64,000 nucleotides of DNA from Longimycelium tulufanense. GTDB taxonomy: Bacteria; Actinomycetota; Actinomycetes; Mycobacteriales; Pseudonocardiaceae. The stretch spans positions 88,336 to 152,335 of the forward strand of contig NZ_BMMK01000017.1 in NCBI RefSeq assembly GCF_014645795.1, given 5' to 3'. The position numbers were made by a program, and so were the translations under genes. Each line of letters begins with the position of its first letter. Positions within the stretch are counted from its first letter, which is position 1. Positions 28,476 through 37,971 of this stretch are shown here, piece by piece. The notes under the pieces are model-generated. The model was not told the origin of the DNA, made no database searches, and saw nothing but the letters and a program-made list of their open reading frames with translations.

Positions 28476-28946
28476 TCAGCCGCGCTGGGCGTCACGGGCG
28501 CGCTCGAGCTGGTTCCGGAGGTCGTCCAACGCGCCGCTCAGCGAGCCGTACACCTCGTCGACGACCCGCAGCCGCTCGGCCCGGTCAGGATCGCCCGACA
28601 GCAGCCGGAGCCCACCCGCGGTCAGGTCGCGCACCCCCGCGACGGACTCCAGCCGCCGCTCCACGAAGTCGACCCACCGCTGCTCGTCGACCCGGTAGAG
28701 CGCGGCCATCCGGCCGCGCCGCGTCATCTTCCGCACCAGTCCCTGCCCGATGAGCAACCGCAGGTTGGTACTGATCGAGCCGCTGCTGGCCTCCAGCGCC
28801 GCGGACAGCTCGGCCGGCGTCCGCTCCGGTGGGTTGCAGATCAGCAGGTAGCCGAGGATGCGGCCGGCGATGAGGGGGAAGCCGTCCCGCTCGAAGGTCA
28901 TCGCGAAGTGTTCCACCCACGACGACAGCAGGTCCTCGCGCGCCAC
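28476..28946 (-). CDS. GbsR/MarR-type transcriptional regulator
   Basis: A 156-aa winged-helix protein. The DNA-binding part reads TPAELSAALEASSGSISTNL, followed by a wing with RKMTRRGRMAALYRV and a helical dimerisation tail. It resembles the regulator at 55786 in design. The start is ambiguous between GTG 28949 and GTG 28946; GGGAGG lies upstream and better spacing favours 28946. It is divergent from the small secreted protein at 29141, the likely but unproven target. Confidence 0.85.
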   Translation of the reverse strand: MAREDLLSSWVEHFAMTFERDGFPLIAGRILGYLLICNPPERTPAELSAALEASSGSISTNLRLLIGQGLVRKMTRRGRMAALYRVDEQRWVDFVERRLESVAGVRDLTAGGLRLLSGDPDRAERLRVVDEVYGSLSGALDDLRNQLERARDAQRG

Positions 28947-29140
28947 CACGCCTCCCGTAGATCAGCGTCGAGCAGACTATTCAATATGCACTGAAGCCAC
29001 AGGATAGCCGATCAGGGTCACCATCGTCGAAGAGATAGGGTGATCACCTCTTCGCGGCATGCTGCCGGACGCCACTCAAGGCCCGCATCTCCCCCGCCGA
29101 TCTCCCGAGCGTTCCACGTTGTGATCCAGAAAGGGCCTGT

Positions 29141-29491
29141 ATGTCCCGCGCCTGGCGCCAGCGCTCCAGAAGAGCCGTCCTCGTGCTCACCACCCCGCTC
29201 TGCGGGCTGCCGGTACTGCTCGCCCCGTCCGCCGCCGCCCAGGAAACCGCGGCGTGCGTCAACGTCGCGCCGGAGACCACGCGCTACGAGTACAGCGACG
29301 GAAGCTACCTCGAGGCCGACGGCGTCTACGAGGGTTGTGTCGAGTACACCGACACCGTGATCAGCGGTGGCTTCTGCCCCGACTGGGCCGGCTGGTCGCG
29401 GTGCAACCCCTGGACCGAGGGCCACCAGCACCAGAGCTACCGCAAGATGGCCGACGGTGGGTACGCCAACGAGCACGACCTTCTCTGGTGA
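29141..29491 (+). CDS. small secreted cysteine-containing protein
   Basis: A 116-aa protein with a basic N-terminus, hydrophobic core and likely cleavage after SAAA near residue 33. The mature part of about 82 aa has four cysteines (AACVN, EGCVE, GGFCP, SRCNP), which could form two disulfides. It is acidic and Tyr/Trp-rich. No family is recognised. AAAGGG precedes the ATG. It is divergent from the GbsR/MarR regulator. Confidence 0.7.
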   Translation: MSRAWRQRSRRAVLVLTTPLCGLPVLLAPSAAAQETAACVNVAPETTRYEYSDGSYLEADGVYEGCVEYTDTVISGGFCPDWAGWSRCNPWTEGHQHQSYRKMADGGYANEHDLLW

Positions 29492-29680
29492 GCGGCGTGG
29501 GGCTGGGCCCCGACACCAGCCCCACGCCCAGTTGGCCCCGGTTGACCCTGTCTGTCCACTGAGGACATTCGACACCCGCGGTGGGGCCGTGGGCACACAA
29601 CGGCTGGACAGCCGGCCAACCGGCCCGCGACACCCGTAACCGGGATGTGTTGGACCGGAGGCGAGTGCCGGTGCCAGAGG

Positions 29681-30559
29681 TCACCGCCGGGGGAGGGCGG
29701 CTCGCACCGCCGAGGCAAATCTGGCCGGTGCCTCCGGCCCGGTCTGCCGCAAGCCCAGTGAAGGTTCGGTGAGCTCCAGCTCCAGCAGCAACGGTCGACC
29801 ATCCGGACCGTGCACGACGTCGACGCGCGCGTACACCAGGTCACAGCGCCGGAGTCGGAACCGGGCACAGGTCGCATCCAGCACGTCCTCGGCCAACCGC
29901 CGCTGCTCCCCCGTCGGTTCGGCCGGTCGCAGCTTCTCGGTCAGGAACAGGCCGGAGTCGTCGGCCTCGTTCCCGAGCATCGGCCCCTTGTTGAAGGCAT
30001 GCGAGTAAATCCCGCCCAGGTACACCAGGGCGGTCTCGCCCTCGGCGGCCACCGCCGGCTGGTACGGCTGCACGAGCACGGTGTGGCCGTCCGCGTGCAG
30101 GGCGGCGAGGTGCTCCCCCGCCTCGTCCCACTGCTGCACGGTGAACCGGGCCGCACCGGACGATCCCACCCCCACAGCAGGCTTCACCACGACCTCGGTG
30201 TCCGGCCAGTCCGGTCGCTCGCCGGGAGCCACGACGGCGGTGGGCACCACCGCGACACCGTCCGCCGCCAGGTCGACCAGGTAGGACTTGTCGGTGTTCC
30301 ACCGCACCACGGGGGCGGGGTTGGCCAGCGCCGGCAGGGACTCGCACCAGGCGAGGAACTCCTTGTACCGCGTGGTGTAGTCCCACGTCGCGCGCAGCAC
30401 CACCAGGTCGGCGTCGGCGAAGGCGGTCGCCGGGTCGTCCCACGGGGCGAAGGCCGCGTCCACCCCGACCGCCGCGAGCGCGCCGGGAAGCGCGTCGTCG
30501 TCGCCGTCGCCGACGGGCAGCTGGGAGCAGGTGGCCAGCAGCACAACCGGACGGCTCAT
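29681..30559 (-). CDS. ATP-grasp enzyme of RimK/glutathione-synthetase type
   Basis: A 292-aa cytosolic enzyme expected to form an amide or peptide bond via an acyl phosphate. ATP-grasp features include VVVKPAVGVGSSGAARF (ATP lysine and glycine-rich loop) and the metal-site region DVVHGPDGRPLLLELELTEP. The start (MSRPVVLLAT) overlaps the stop of the upstream small gene as ATGA at 30556-30559. The substrate is unknown, and the partner protein has no known function. Confidence 0.85.
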   Translation of the reverse strand: MSRPVVLLATCSQLPVGDGDDDALPGALAAVGVDAAFAPWDDPATAFADADLVVLRATWDYTTRYKEFLAWCESLPALANPAPVVRWNTDKSYLVDLAADGVAVVPTAVVAPGERPDWPDTEVVVKPAVGVGSSGAARFTVQQWDEAGEHLAALHADGHTVLVQPYQPAVAAEGETALVYLGGIYSHAFNKGPMLGNEADDSGLFLTEKLRPAEPTGEQRRLAEDVLDATCARFRLRRCDLVYARVDVVHGPDGRPLLLELELTEPSLGLRQTGPEAPARFASAVRAALPRR

Positions 30560-30861
30560 CGGCCACCCATCCGGTGCCGGTGCCGCGAACCGATCTTCAC
30601 CTGGGCCGTGGTGTCCAGGTCCCACTGGGCCAGCTCCAGGCCCTCCACCTCGGCGACCACGGCCTCGCCGGTGGCGACGTCGGGAACGATGACGTCGCCG
30701 AGCGCGCCGTCCTCGCCCACCAGCGTCAACCGGGCGCCCTTCTGGCCGAGGTACTGGACGACGGCGCGTCCGCTCTGGCCGTGCTCGGCGACGAACCGGC
30801 GGGCGGCGTTCACCGCGGCGGCGGGAGGTACGGGCTTGGAGGCAGCGTTCTGGTCACCCAC
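30556..30861 (-). CDS. small conserved protein of unknown function, coupled to ATP-grasp gene
   Basis: A 101-aa soluble protein with a beta-rich centre (ARLTLVGEDGALGDVIVPDV) and a basic C-terminal tail ending RHRHRMGGR. The GTG at 30861 lies 6 nt after TACGCT (30868-30873), suggesting a leaderless transcript. It overlaps the ATP-grasp gene by 4 bp. No function is assigned. Confidence 0.75.
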   Translation of the reverse strand: MGDQNAASKPVPPAAAVNAARRFVAEHGQSGRAVVQYLGQKGARLTLVGEDGALGDVIVPDVATGEAVVAEVEGLELAQWDLDTTAQVKIGSRHRHRMGGR

Positions 30862-30873
30862 GAGCGGAGCGTA
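30862..30873 (-). promoter_or_regulatory. -10 element for a leaderless transcript of the 30556-30861 gene
   Basis: TACGCT (minus strand, 30873-30868) ends 6 nt before the GTG start, and no ribosome site is present. The -35 region (GAACTC around 30891-30896) is weak. Confidence 0.5.
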
Positions 30874-31074
30874 ACCCCACAGGGCCGGGCGAGTTCGACG
30901 AACGTGAGAAATCACCGCCGGTCACCGCGGGGTGACGCGATGCCGGCCGGGGCCGGCATGCGTGCGGCCCCGAACTCCGGGACGCTGCCCGGGAGTCAGG
31001 GCGCGCGGCGGGAACACCGGCACGGTCCGGCCGGTTGCTGCGGGTGAACGGCCCAGCAAGGCGAGGAGGAACCG

Positions 31075-32046
31075 ATGCGCGTGATCGAGGTGCGCAGCTA
31101 CGGCGGGCCCGAGGTGCTCGAACCCGCCGAGCGGGAGGAGCGCGCACCGGGCCCGGGCGAGTTGCTGGTCGAGGTCGCCGCCGCCGGGGTCAACTTCATC
31201 GACACCTATCAGCGGACCGGCGTTTACCCGCTGCCGCTGCCGTTCGTCCCGGGGCTGGAAGGAGCCGGTCGGGTCGTCACGGTCGGCGAGGGGGTCACCG
31301 AGTTCGCCGTGGACGACCGGGTGGCCTGGGGGCAGGCGCTGGGCAGCTATGCCAGCCGGGCGGTGGTCCCCGCATCTTCCGCGGTCGCGGTGCCGACGGG
31401 GGTCGATGACGAGACGGCGGCCGGGGCGTTGCTGCAGGGCATGACCGCGCACTACCTGACGCGCTCCACGTTCGCGGTGCAGCCCGGCGACACGGTCCTG
31501 GTGCACGCCGCCGCCGGTGGGATGGGCCTGCTGCTGACCCAGTCGGTCAAGCGGCTGGGCGGCCGGGTGATAGGCACCGTGTCGACGGCGGAGAAGGAGG
31601 CCCTGGCGCGTGCGGCGGGCGCGGACGAGGTGATCCGGTACACCGAGGTCGAGGACCTGGCGGGTGAGGTGCGCCGGCTGACCGGTGGCCGGGGCGTGGA
31701 CGTGGTCTACGACGGGGTGGGCCGCAGCACCTTCGACGCCAGCCTGGCGAGCGTGCGCCCACGGGGGACCCTCGCGTTGTTCGGTGCGGCCAGTGGGCCG
31801 GTGCCGCCGCTGGATCCGCAACGCCTCAACGACGCGGGCTCGGTGTTTCTCGCCCGGCCGTCGCTGGCGCACCACGTGGCGACCCGTGAGGAGTTGGTGT
31901 GGCGGGCCGGTGAGGTGTTCGACGACATCGTGTCCGGGGCGCTGAACATCCGGGTCGGTGGTCGCTACCCGCTGGTGGACGCGCGGAGGGCGCACGAGGA
32001 CCTGGAGGCGCGCCGGACCACGGGCAAGCTGCTCCTCGTGCCGTGA
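31075..32046 (+). CDS. qor: NADPH:quinone reductase, zeta-crystallin type
   Basis: A 323-aa zinc-free member of the medium-chain reductase family that reduces quinones using NADPH. The nucleotide fold shows VLVHAAAGGMGLLLTQ and the N-terminus AAGVNFIDTYQRTGVYP is typical. GAGGAGG precedes the ATG by 5 nt. In mycobacteria a qor gene (Rv1454c) lies close to ctaA, so this is the first gene back in conserved order after the accessory block. Confidence 0.92.
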   Translation: MRVIEVRSYGGPEVLEPAEREERAPGPGELLVEVAAAGVNFIDTYQRTGVYPLPLPFVPGLEGAGRVVTVGEGVTEFAVDDRVAWGQALGSYASRAVVPASSAVAVPTGVDDETAAGALLQGMTAHYLTRSTFAVQPGDTVLVHAAAGGMGLLLTQSVKRLGGRVIGTVSTAEKEALARAAGADEVIRYTEVEDLAGEVRRLTGGRGVDVVYDGVGRSTFDASLASVRPRGTLALFGAASGPVPPLDPQRLNDAGSVFLARPSLAHHVATREELVWRAGEVFDDIVSGALNIRVGGRYPLVDARRAHEDLEARRTTGKLLLVP

Positions 32047-32050
32047 CACT

Positions 32051-32092
32051 GCTGCCCTCAGGCGCCGGAGCGAGCCCGGCGCCTGAGGCAGC
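32051..32092 (+). terminator. hairpin after qor
   Basis: CTCAGGCGCCGG and CCGGCGCCTGAG form a 12-bp stem, extended by GCTGC/GCAGC across a one-base bulge, 4 bp after the qor stop. There is no T-tract. Likely terminator. Confidence 0.65.
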
Positions 32093-32316
32093 ATGTCGGG
32101 TCCCCGGAGCCGAAACCGCTGATCAACAACCGTGTGCCGGTCCCGTCGTCAGGACAGTGGTGGGCGGCTACGGCGCATACGGGCCGCGGTTCGACACGCG
32201 GAGATCGCCCACGATCGGGTCGTAGGCAGACGGACACGCCGCGACGAACCTTCACTTGGCGGGGCGCGTCGGGGACCTTCGGGGAGATACCCGGCACGGC
32301 GCGGAGGGAGGCGACG

Positions 32317-33552
32317 GTGGCCACGCCGACGACCGCCAGGGCAGCACCCACCTCGAGACCGCCCCGCAATCCGGTCCCGAAGCCGCCCAACGGTCGCCCG
32401 CCGCGAGTGGTCGCCGATCATGCCACAGCCGGCCTCGCCCCCGTCAGCCACCTTCCCAGTCGCTGGTGGGACGCGGTGGACTCGGTCGGCCGGGACCGGT
32501 TCCTGCCCGCCCATGTCTGGGTCGACAACGGGCGGGGCGAGCCCGTGCCGGTCTCCCGCTACACCGAGCCGCACCGCTGGGCCGAGGTGGCCGATGCCGA
32601 CGTCACGGTGTTGCTCCAGTTCGACGATGGTGCGGTCCGCTGGCCGGAGATCGGCCGGGAGCGCACGGCGACCTCGCCCGCCCCCAGCGTCGTGGTGGCG
32701 TTGTTGGACGCGTTGCGGGTGGAGGAAGGGCACCGCGTGCTGGAGATCGGCACCGGAACCGGGTACACGGCGGCGGTGCTGGCGCACGGGCTCGGCCCGT
32801 CCCGGGTGACCACCGTGGAGATCGACCACTTCCTGGCCGCGACCGCACGCGGTGCCCTCGCCTCCCACGGCTATCTGGTCACGGTCGCGGCCGCCGACGG
32901 GACCGCCGGTCATCCCCCACGCGCGCCCTACGACCGGGTGCTGTCCAGCGCCGCCGTGGCAGTGGGCGCACTGCCCTTCGCGTGGGTGACACAGACCCGA
33001 CCGGGTGGACGGATCGTGGCGCCGGTGCGGACCTCGTTCACCGATGGGGCCGCGCTGGTCGCGTTCGCCGTGGATGAGGGCGGCCGTGCGACCGGCCGGG
33101 CGCTGGGACGGATCGTGCTGCCACCGCTGCGGCAGCACCGGGAGCCCCTGGCCGACCTCGGGGACGTGGTGCCCGATGATCCGGACGCGGTTGTCTCCCA
33201 CACGACGCTCAAGCTGTGGCGGGTGGCGAAGCGGTTCGACGCGCGATGGGCGATCGGCGTGCAGGTGCCGGGCTGCCAGTGGCGGCACGAGCCACCCGAC
33301 GCCGAGCATCCCGAACACCTGCTGTGGCTGCTCGATCCGGGCTCGAGGTCATGGGCGAACGTCCGGTACGGCACGACCCGTGGCCCGCACGTCGTCCGGC
33401 AGTGCGGCCCACGCCGGCTGTGGGACGAGGTGGTCACCGCGTACCGGTGGTGGAAGGCGCAGGGGAAGCCGGGTCTGCACCGTTGGGTGCTCTCGGTCAC
33501 GCCCACCGGGCAGCAGGTGCGGCTCGAGGACGAGACGTCCGAGGAGGGCTGA
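32317..33552 (+). CDS. PCMT-like SAM-dependent methyltransferase
   Basis: A 411-aa protein. Residues about 130-260 form a Rossmann SAM-binding fold of the protein-L-isoaspartate methyltransferase family, with motif I VLEIGTGTGYTAAVLA. A long C-terminal extension of about 150 aa is not part of classical PCMT. The N-terminus is Pro/Arg-rich and may be unstructured. The GTG at 32317 is chosen for the GGAGGGAGG just upstream. The target (damaged protein or peptide) is not known. Confidence 0.82.
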   Translation: MATPTTARAAPTSRPPRNPVPKPPNGRPPRVVADHATAGLAPVSHLPSRWWDAVDSVGRDRFLPAHVWVDNGRGEPVPVSRYTEPHRWAEVADADVTVLLQFDDGAVRWPEIGRERTATSPAPSVVVALLDALRVEEGHRVLEIGTGTGYTAAVLAHGLGPSRVTTVEIDHFLAATARGALASHGYLVTVAAADGTAGHPPRAPYDRVLSSAAVAVGALPFAWVTQTRPGGRIVAPVRTSFTDGAALVAFAVDEGGRATGRALGRIVLPPLRQHREPLADLGDVVPDDPDAVVSHTTLKLWRVAKRFDARWAIGVQVPGCQWRHEPPDAEHPEHLLWLLDPGSRSWANVRYGTTRGPHVVRQCGPRRLWDEVVTAYRWWKAQGKPGLHRWVLSVTPTGQQVRLEDETSEEG

Positions 33553-33683
33553 GGGCGTTCCCCAACCCAGGCAACAGGCCCGCCACGCGGGCACCTCGCA
33601 GCCCGTCAGCCGTGCCGACTGGCCGAGCCGCGTGGGCGGGCGCACGCTGGGCGCGAGATGTTGACCAGCGGGGGTGGTCGGGA

Positions 33684-34532
33684 ATGTGCCGATGGCTCGT
33701 GTACTCGGGGTCGCCGATCCTGCTCGACACCATGATCTACCGCCCACCGCACTCACTCATCGAGCAGAGCATGCACGCCCGTCTCGGCGTCGAGACGACC
33801 AACGGCGACGGGTTCGGCGTTGGCTGGTATGCCGGGTCGAAGACCGAGCCCGCCCTGTTCCGGGGGCTCGGCCCGGCGTGGTCGAACCGCAACCTCCGGG
33901 AACTTTCCGGGCACATCGTGTCGCCGCTCTTCTTCGCCCACGTACGGGCCTCCACCGGCACCGCCGTGCAGGAGACCAACTGCCACCCGTTCCGGCACGG
34001 CAACTGGTTGTGGATGCACAACGGCGTCATCGAGGAGTTCGCCCGGCTCAGGCGAGCGCTGGCGGTCGAGGTCGCCCCAGCCCTGTTCGCCGACATCGAG
34101 GGATCGACCGACTCGGAGCTGATGTTCTTCCTCGCCCTGACGTTCGGTCTCACCGACGACCCGCCCTCGGCGGTGGCCCGCATGGTGGGCTTGGTCGAAC
34201 AGATCGGCCGCGAGCACGGTGTGCCCGCGCCAGTACAGATGACGGTCGCCACCTCCGACGGCACCAGGATGTGGATCTTCCGCTACTCCAGTGAGCATCG
34301 GTCCCGGACGCTCTTCTACAGCACCGAAATCAGCACGCTTCGCAAGATGTACCCGGAGATCGAGCCGTTCCGGCGAGCCTCCCCGGAGACGAAGCTGGTG
34401 GTCTCCGAACCGCTGGGCGACCTGGCGGGCGCCTGGAACGAGGTCCCCGAGTCGAGCTACGGCGTCATCCAGCCCGGCGAGGACGAGATCCATCCGTTCC
34501 AGCCACAGCCTCCGGGCAGCGGGTCGTCGTGA
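33684..34532 (+). CDS. class II (Ntn) glutamine amidotransferase, YafJ/EgtC-like
   Basis: A 282-aa enzyme whose N-terminal nucleophile Cys2 (MCRWLVYSG) is exposed after Met removal. The glutamine-site block is TNGDGFGVGWYAG and the FAHVRASTGT motif is present. No egtABD genes are nearby, so a role in ergothioneine synthesis is not supported. It probably acts as a stand-alone amidohydrolase. It runs convergent to ctaB. Confidence 0.87.
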   Translation: MCRWLVYSGSPILLDTMIYRPPHSLIEQSMHARLGVETTNGDGFGVGWYAGSKTEPALFRGLGPAWSNRNLRELSGHIVSPLFFAHVRASTGTAVQETNCHPFRHGNWLWMHNGVIEEFARLRRALAVEVAPALFADIEGSTDSELMFFLALTFGLTDDPPSAVARMVGLVEQIGREHGVPAPVQMTVATSDGTRMWIFRYSSEHRSRTLFYSTEISTLRKMYPEIEPFRRASPETKLVVSEPLGDLAGAWNEVPESSYGVIQPGEDEIHPFQPQPPGSGSS

Positions 34533-34589
34533 CCTACCGCCAGGCGGAAGCCGGTCATGCCGGTGTCCCAGTAGGCGGGACCGAAGGCG

Positions 34590-35561
34590 TCAGAGGAACG
34601 GCCAGCCGAGAGCCGGCCAGCCGAGCAGCGAGTCCACCGAAAGGCCCACGCACACCAGGGTCAGGTAGGTGTTCGACAGGTGGAACAGCTTCATCGGCTT
34701 GGTCTTCTCGCCACGCTTGGTCGCACCGTGCAGTTGGTGGGCCATCAGGATGAACCACAGCCCACTCAGCGCGGCGAAAGCGGCATAGAGCCAGCTCGTG
34801 GCCGGGACCAGCAGCAACGACCACAGCACCGTCGCCCACGTGTAGCGGACGATCTGCCGGGACACCTGACGGGGCGGGGCCACCACGGGCAGCATCGGCA
34901 CGCCCGCGCGCTCGTAGTCGTCGCGGAACTTCATGGCCAGTGCCCAGGTGTGCGGCGGGGTCCAGAAGAAGACGATCCCGAACATCACCAGCGCCGGCCA
35001 TTCGACGGTCCCGGTCACGGCGGACCAGCCGATCACCACCGGCATGCACCCGGCCGCCCCACCCCAGACGACGTTCTGCGCGGTGCGGCGCTTGAGCACC
35101 AGCGTGTAGACGAAGACATAGAACAGGATCGTGGCGACGGCGAGCAGGCCGGCCAGCAGGTTCGTGGTGGCCCACAGGAATGCGAAGGACGCCAGCCCCA
35201 GCACGATGCCGAACACCAACGCATGACGATTGCTCACGCTGTGTTTCGGCAAGGGTCGCACTTTCGTGCGTTTCATCACCGAGTCAATATCGGCGTCGGC
35301 CACGCAGTTCAAAGCGTTGGCACTGCCGGCCGCCATGATCCCGCCGACCAGGGTGGCGAAGAACGTGCCCAGCGGCGGCAGGCCGCGCTGGGCCAGCAGC
35401 ATCGCCGGGATGGTGGTGACCAACAGCAGCTCGATAACCCGTGGCTTGATCAGCCCGACATAGGCTTTGAGCAGGTCGCCGGCCGTGCGGGCGCGGCCTT
35501 CGGCGGGGAGATCGGCGCCGGTGCCCACCGTCTGCTCATCCGAGCAGGTCCTACGGCTCAC
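34590..35561 (-). CDS. ctaB: heme O synthase (protoheme IX farnesyltransferase)
   Basis: A 323-aa UbiA-type prenyltransferase that farnesylates heme b; CtaA then makes heme A. The diphosphate-binding motifs are NCVADADID and a second acidic block [11 protein letters not shown]. Seven to nine hydrophobic helices are visible. The start GTG 35561 has a G-rich site just upstream. It is divergent from tkt, as in mycobacteria. Confidence 0.95.
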   Translation of the reverse strand: MSRRTCSDEQTVGTGADLPAEGRARTAGDLLKAYVGLIKPRVIELLLVTTIPAMLLAQRGLPPLGTFFATLVGGIMAAGSANALNCVADADIDSVMKRTKVRPLPKHSVSNRHALVFGIVLGLASFAFLWATTNLLAGLLAVATILFYVFVYTLVLKRRTAQNVVWGGAAGCMPVVIGWSAVTGTVEWPALVMFGIVFFWTPPHTWALAMKFRDDYERAGVPMLPVVAPPRQVSRQIVRYTWATVLWSLLLVPATSWLYAAFAALSGLWFILMAHQLHGATKRGEKTKPMKLFHLSNTYLTLVCVGLSVDSLLGWPALGWPFL

Positions 35562-35836
35562 GGCGCCCCCCGCGCAGCGGTCACCGGCATGGGATTCCTC
35601 GTCAGTTCGGGTACCGGCCCTGGACAGTGGGCCGTGGCGAATGGTAGCCGCACTACCTACCGGACCACCCGGCGGGGTGCTTCGCGCCGGTCTCCACCGT
35701 GCCGAGATCACACCATCGGCGGATGGTGACTAGGCTGGCGCGCGGACGAGGGAGAACGAGCGGGTCGCTTGTGCGACGAACCCAGGGACGCCGTGACGAG
35801 CACGCCCGCGACCTACGTGAACTGGGAGCAACGTCC

Positions 35837-37942
35837 GTGTCCGTCACCGACGATCTCACCCGCCTGACCACCCCCCGCGTACCGGACGACTGGACCGAGC
35901 TCGACAGGCGCGCGGTCGACACGATCCGGGTACTCGCGGCCGACGCCGTGCAGGAGGTGGGCAACGGTCATCCCGGCACCGCGATGAGCCTCGCGCCGAC
36001 CGCCTACGCGTTGTACCAGCGGATCATGCGACACGACCCGAGCGACCCGGAATGGATCGGCCGGGACCGGTTCATCCTGTCCGCCGGGCACAGCAGCCTG
36101 ACCCTCTACCTGCAGCTCTTCCTCTCCGGCTACGGGATGGAGCTGGCCGACATCCAGGCGCTGCGGACCTGGGGTTCCAAGACCCCCGGGCACCCCGAGT
36201 ACTGGCACGCCCCGGGGATCGAGATCACCACCGGCCCGCTGGGCCAGGGGCTGTCCTCGGCCGTGGGCATGGCGATGGCCGCCCGGCGGGAGCGCGGCCT
36301 GTTCGACCCGGAGGCGCCGCCGGGGACCAGCCCGTTCGACCACCACATCTACGTGATCGCCTCCGACGGTGACATCGAGGAGGGTGTCACCTCCGAGGCG
36401 TCGTCCATCGCGGGCGTGCAGCAGCTGGGCAACCTGGTCGTCATCTACGACGACAACCGCATCTCGATCGAGGACGACACCAAGATCGCCCTGGGCGAGG
36501 ACGTGGGCAAGCGGTACGAGGCGTACGGCTGGCACGTGCAGCACGTGGAGGGCGGCGAGAACGTCACCGAGGTGCTGGCCGCGCTTCGGGCCGCCAGGGC
36601 CGAGACCGAGCGCCCGTCGATCATCGTGCTGCGCACGGTGATCGCCTACCCGGCGCCGCACGCGATGAACACCGGTGAGTCGCACGGCGCGGCGCTGGGC
36701 GCGGACGAGGTCGCCGAGGTCAAGCGGATCCTGGGCTTCGACCCGGACCGCACCTTCCAGGTGGACGACGAGGTGCTCGCGCACGCGCGCAAGGTCGTCG
36801 AGCGCGGGAAGGCCGCACACGCCGAGTGGCAGCGGTCGTTCGAGGCGTGGGCCCAGGCCAACCCGGAGCGGCACGCGTTGCTGCAGCGGATGGCCAGGCG
36901 GCAGCTGCCGGACGGCTGGGCGGCGAAGCTGCCCAGCTGGAAGCCCGACCCGAAGGGGGTCGCGACCCGCAAGGCGTCCGGTGAGGTGCTCAACGCGCTC
37001 GCCGACGTGCTGCCCGAGCTGTGGGGTGGCTCGGCCGACCTGGCCGGCAGCAACAACACCACGATGAAGGGCGCCGACTCCTTCGGCCCGACCGAGATCT
37101 CCACCGGCAAGTGGCAGGCCCAGCCCTACGGCCGCACGCTGCACTTCGGCGTCCGTGAGCACGCCATGGGCGCGATCCTCAACGGCATCGCGCTGCACGG
37201 CGGCACCCGCCCCTACGGCGGCACGTTCCTGGTGTTCAGCGACTACATGCGGCCGGCGGTGCGGCTGGCCGCGCTGATGAAGTCGGCCGCGATCTATGTG
37301 TGGACGCACGACTCGATCGGCCTGGGCGAGGACGGCCCGACCCACCAGCCGGTCGAGCACCTGGCCGCGCTGCGGGCGATCCCGGGCCTGTCGGTGGTGC
37401 GCCCGGCCGACGCCAACGAGACCGCGGCGGTGTGGAAGACGGTGCTGGAACGGCCGGACGCCCCGGCCGGGCTGGCGTTGACCCGGCAGAACGTGCCGGT
37501 GCTGGAGGGCACCGACGCCGAGGGCGTGGCCCGCGGCGGTTACGTGCTCGTCGACGGCGACAACGGCAACGGTGAGCCGGACGTGGTGATCATCGCCACC
37601 GGCTCGGAGGTGCAGCTGGCGGTCGAGGCCCGGAAGATCCTGGCCGAGCAGGGCGTTGCCGCTCGTGTGGTCTCGATGCCGTGCGTGGAGTGGTTCGACG
37701 AGCAGGACCAGACCTACCGCGACCAGGTGCTGCCACCCTCGGTGAAGGCGCGGGTCTCGGTGGAGGCCGGTGTGGCGATGCCGTGGCACCGGTTCGTCGG
37801 GGACGCCGGTGAAACCGTGTCCCTGGAGCACTTCGGCGCGTCCGCCGACTACAAGACGCTGTTCCGCGAGTTCGGGTTCACCGCCGAGGCGGTCGTCGAG
37901 GCCGCGCGGCGCAGCCTGGGCCGGGCACGCGGCACCGCCTGA
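35837..37942 (+). CDS. tkt: transketolase
   Basis: A 701-aa thiamine-diphosphate enzyme of the non-oxidative pentose phosphate pathway. It shows [15 protein letters not shown], the metal/ThDP block [15 protein letters not shown] and the C-terminal substrate region [18 protein letters not shown]. The GTG at 35837 has GGGAG upstream. It opens the operon tkt-tal-pgi-zwf-opcA-pgl. Confidence 0.96.
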   Translation: MSVTDDLTRLTTPRVPDDWTELDRRAVDTIRVLAADAVQEVGNGHPGTAMSLAPTAYALYQRIMRHDPSDPEWIGRDRFILSAGHSSLTLYLQLFLSGYGMELADIQALRTWGSKTPGHPEYWHAPGIEITTGPLGQGLSSAVGMAMAARRERGLFDPEAPPGTSPFDHHIYVIASDGDIEEGVTSEASSIAGVQQLGNLVVIYDDNRISIEDDTKIALGEDVGKRYEAYGWHVQHVEGGENVTEVLAALRAARAETERPSIIVLRTVIAYPAPHAMNTGESHGAALGADEVAEVKRILGFDPDRTFQVDDEVLAHARKVVERGKAAHAEWQRSFEAWAQANPERHALLQRMARRQLPDGWAAKLPSWKPDPKGVATRKASGEVLNALADVLPELWGGSADLAGSNNTTMKGADSFGPTEISTGKWQAQPYGRTLHFGVREHAMGAILNGIALHGGTRPYGGTFLVFSDYMRPAVRLAALMKSAAIYVWTHDSIGLGEDGPTHQPVEHLAALRAIPGLSVVRPADANETAAVWKTVLERPDAPAGLALTRQNVPVLEGTDAEGVARGGYVLVDGDNGNGEPDVVIIATGSEVQLAVEARKILAEQGVAARVVSMPCVEWFDEQDQTYRDQVLPPSVKARVSVEAGVAMPWHRFVGDAGETVSLEHFGASADYKTLFREFGFTAEAVVEAARRSLGRARGTA

Positions 37943-37971
37943 CGTGAACGCGTGATGTGGAGGCTAGAGCA

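Noticed and set aside
33684..34532. Naming the amidotransferase egtC
   Set aside because: No other ergothioneine genes are nearby and class II amidotransferases of this type have several roles.
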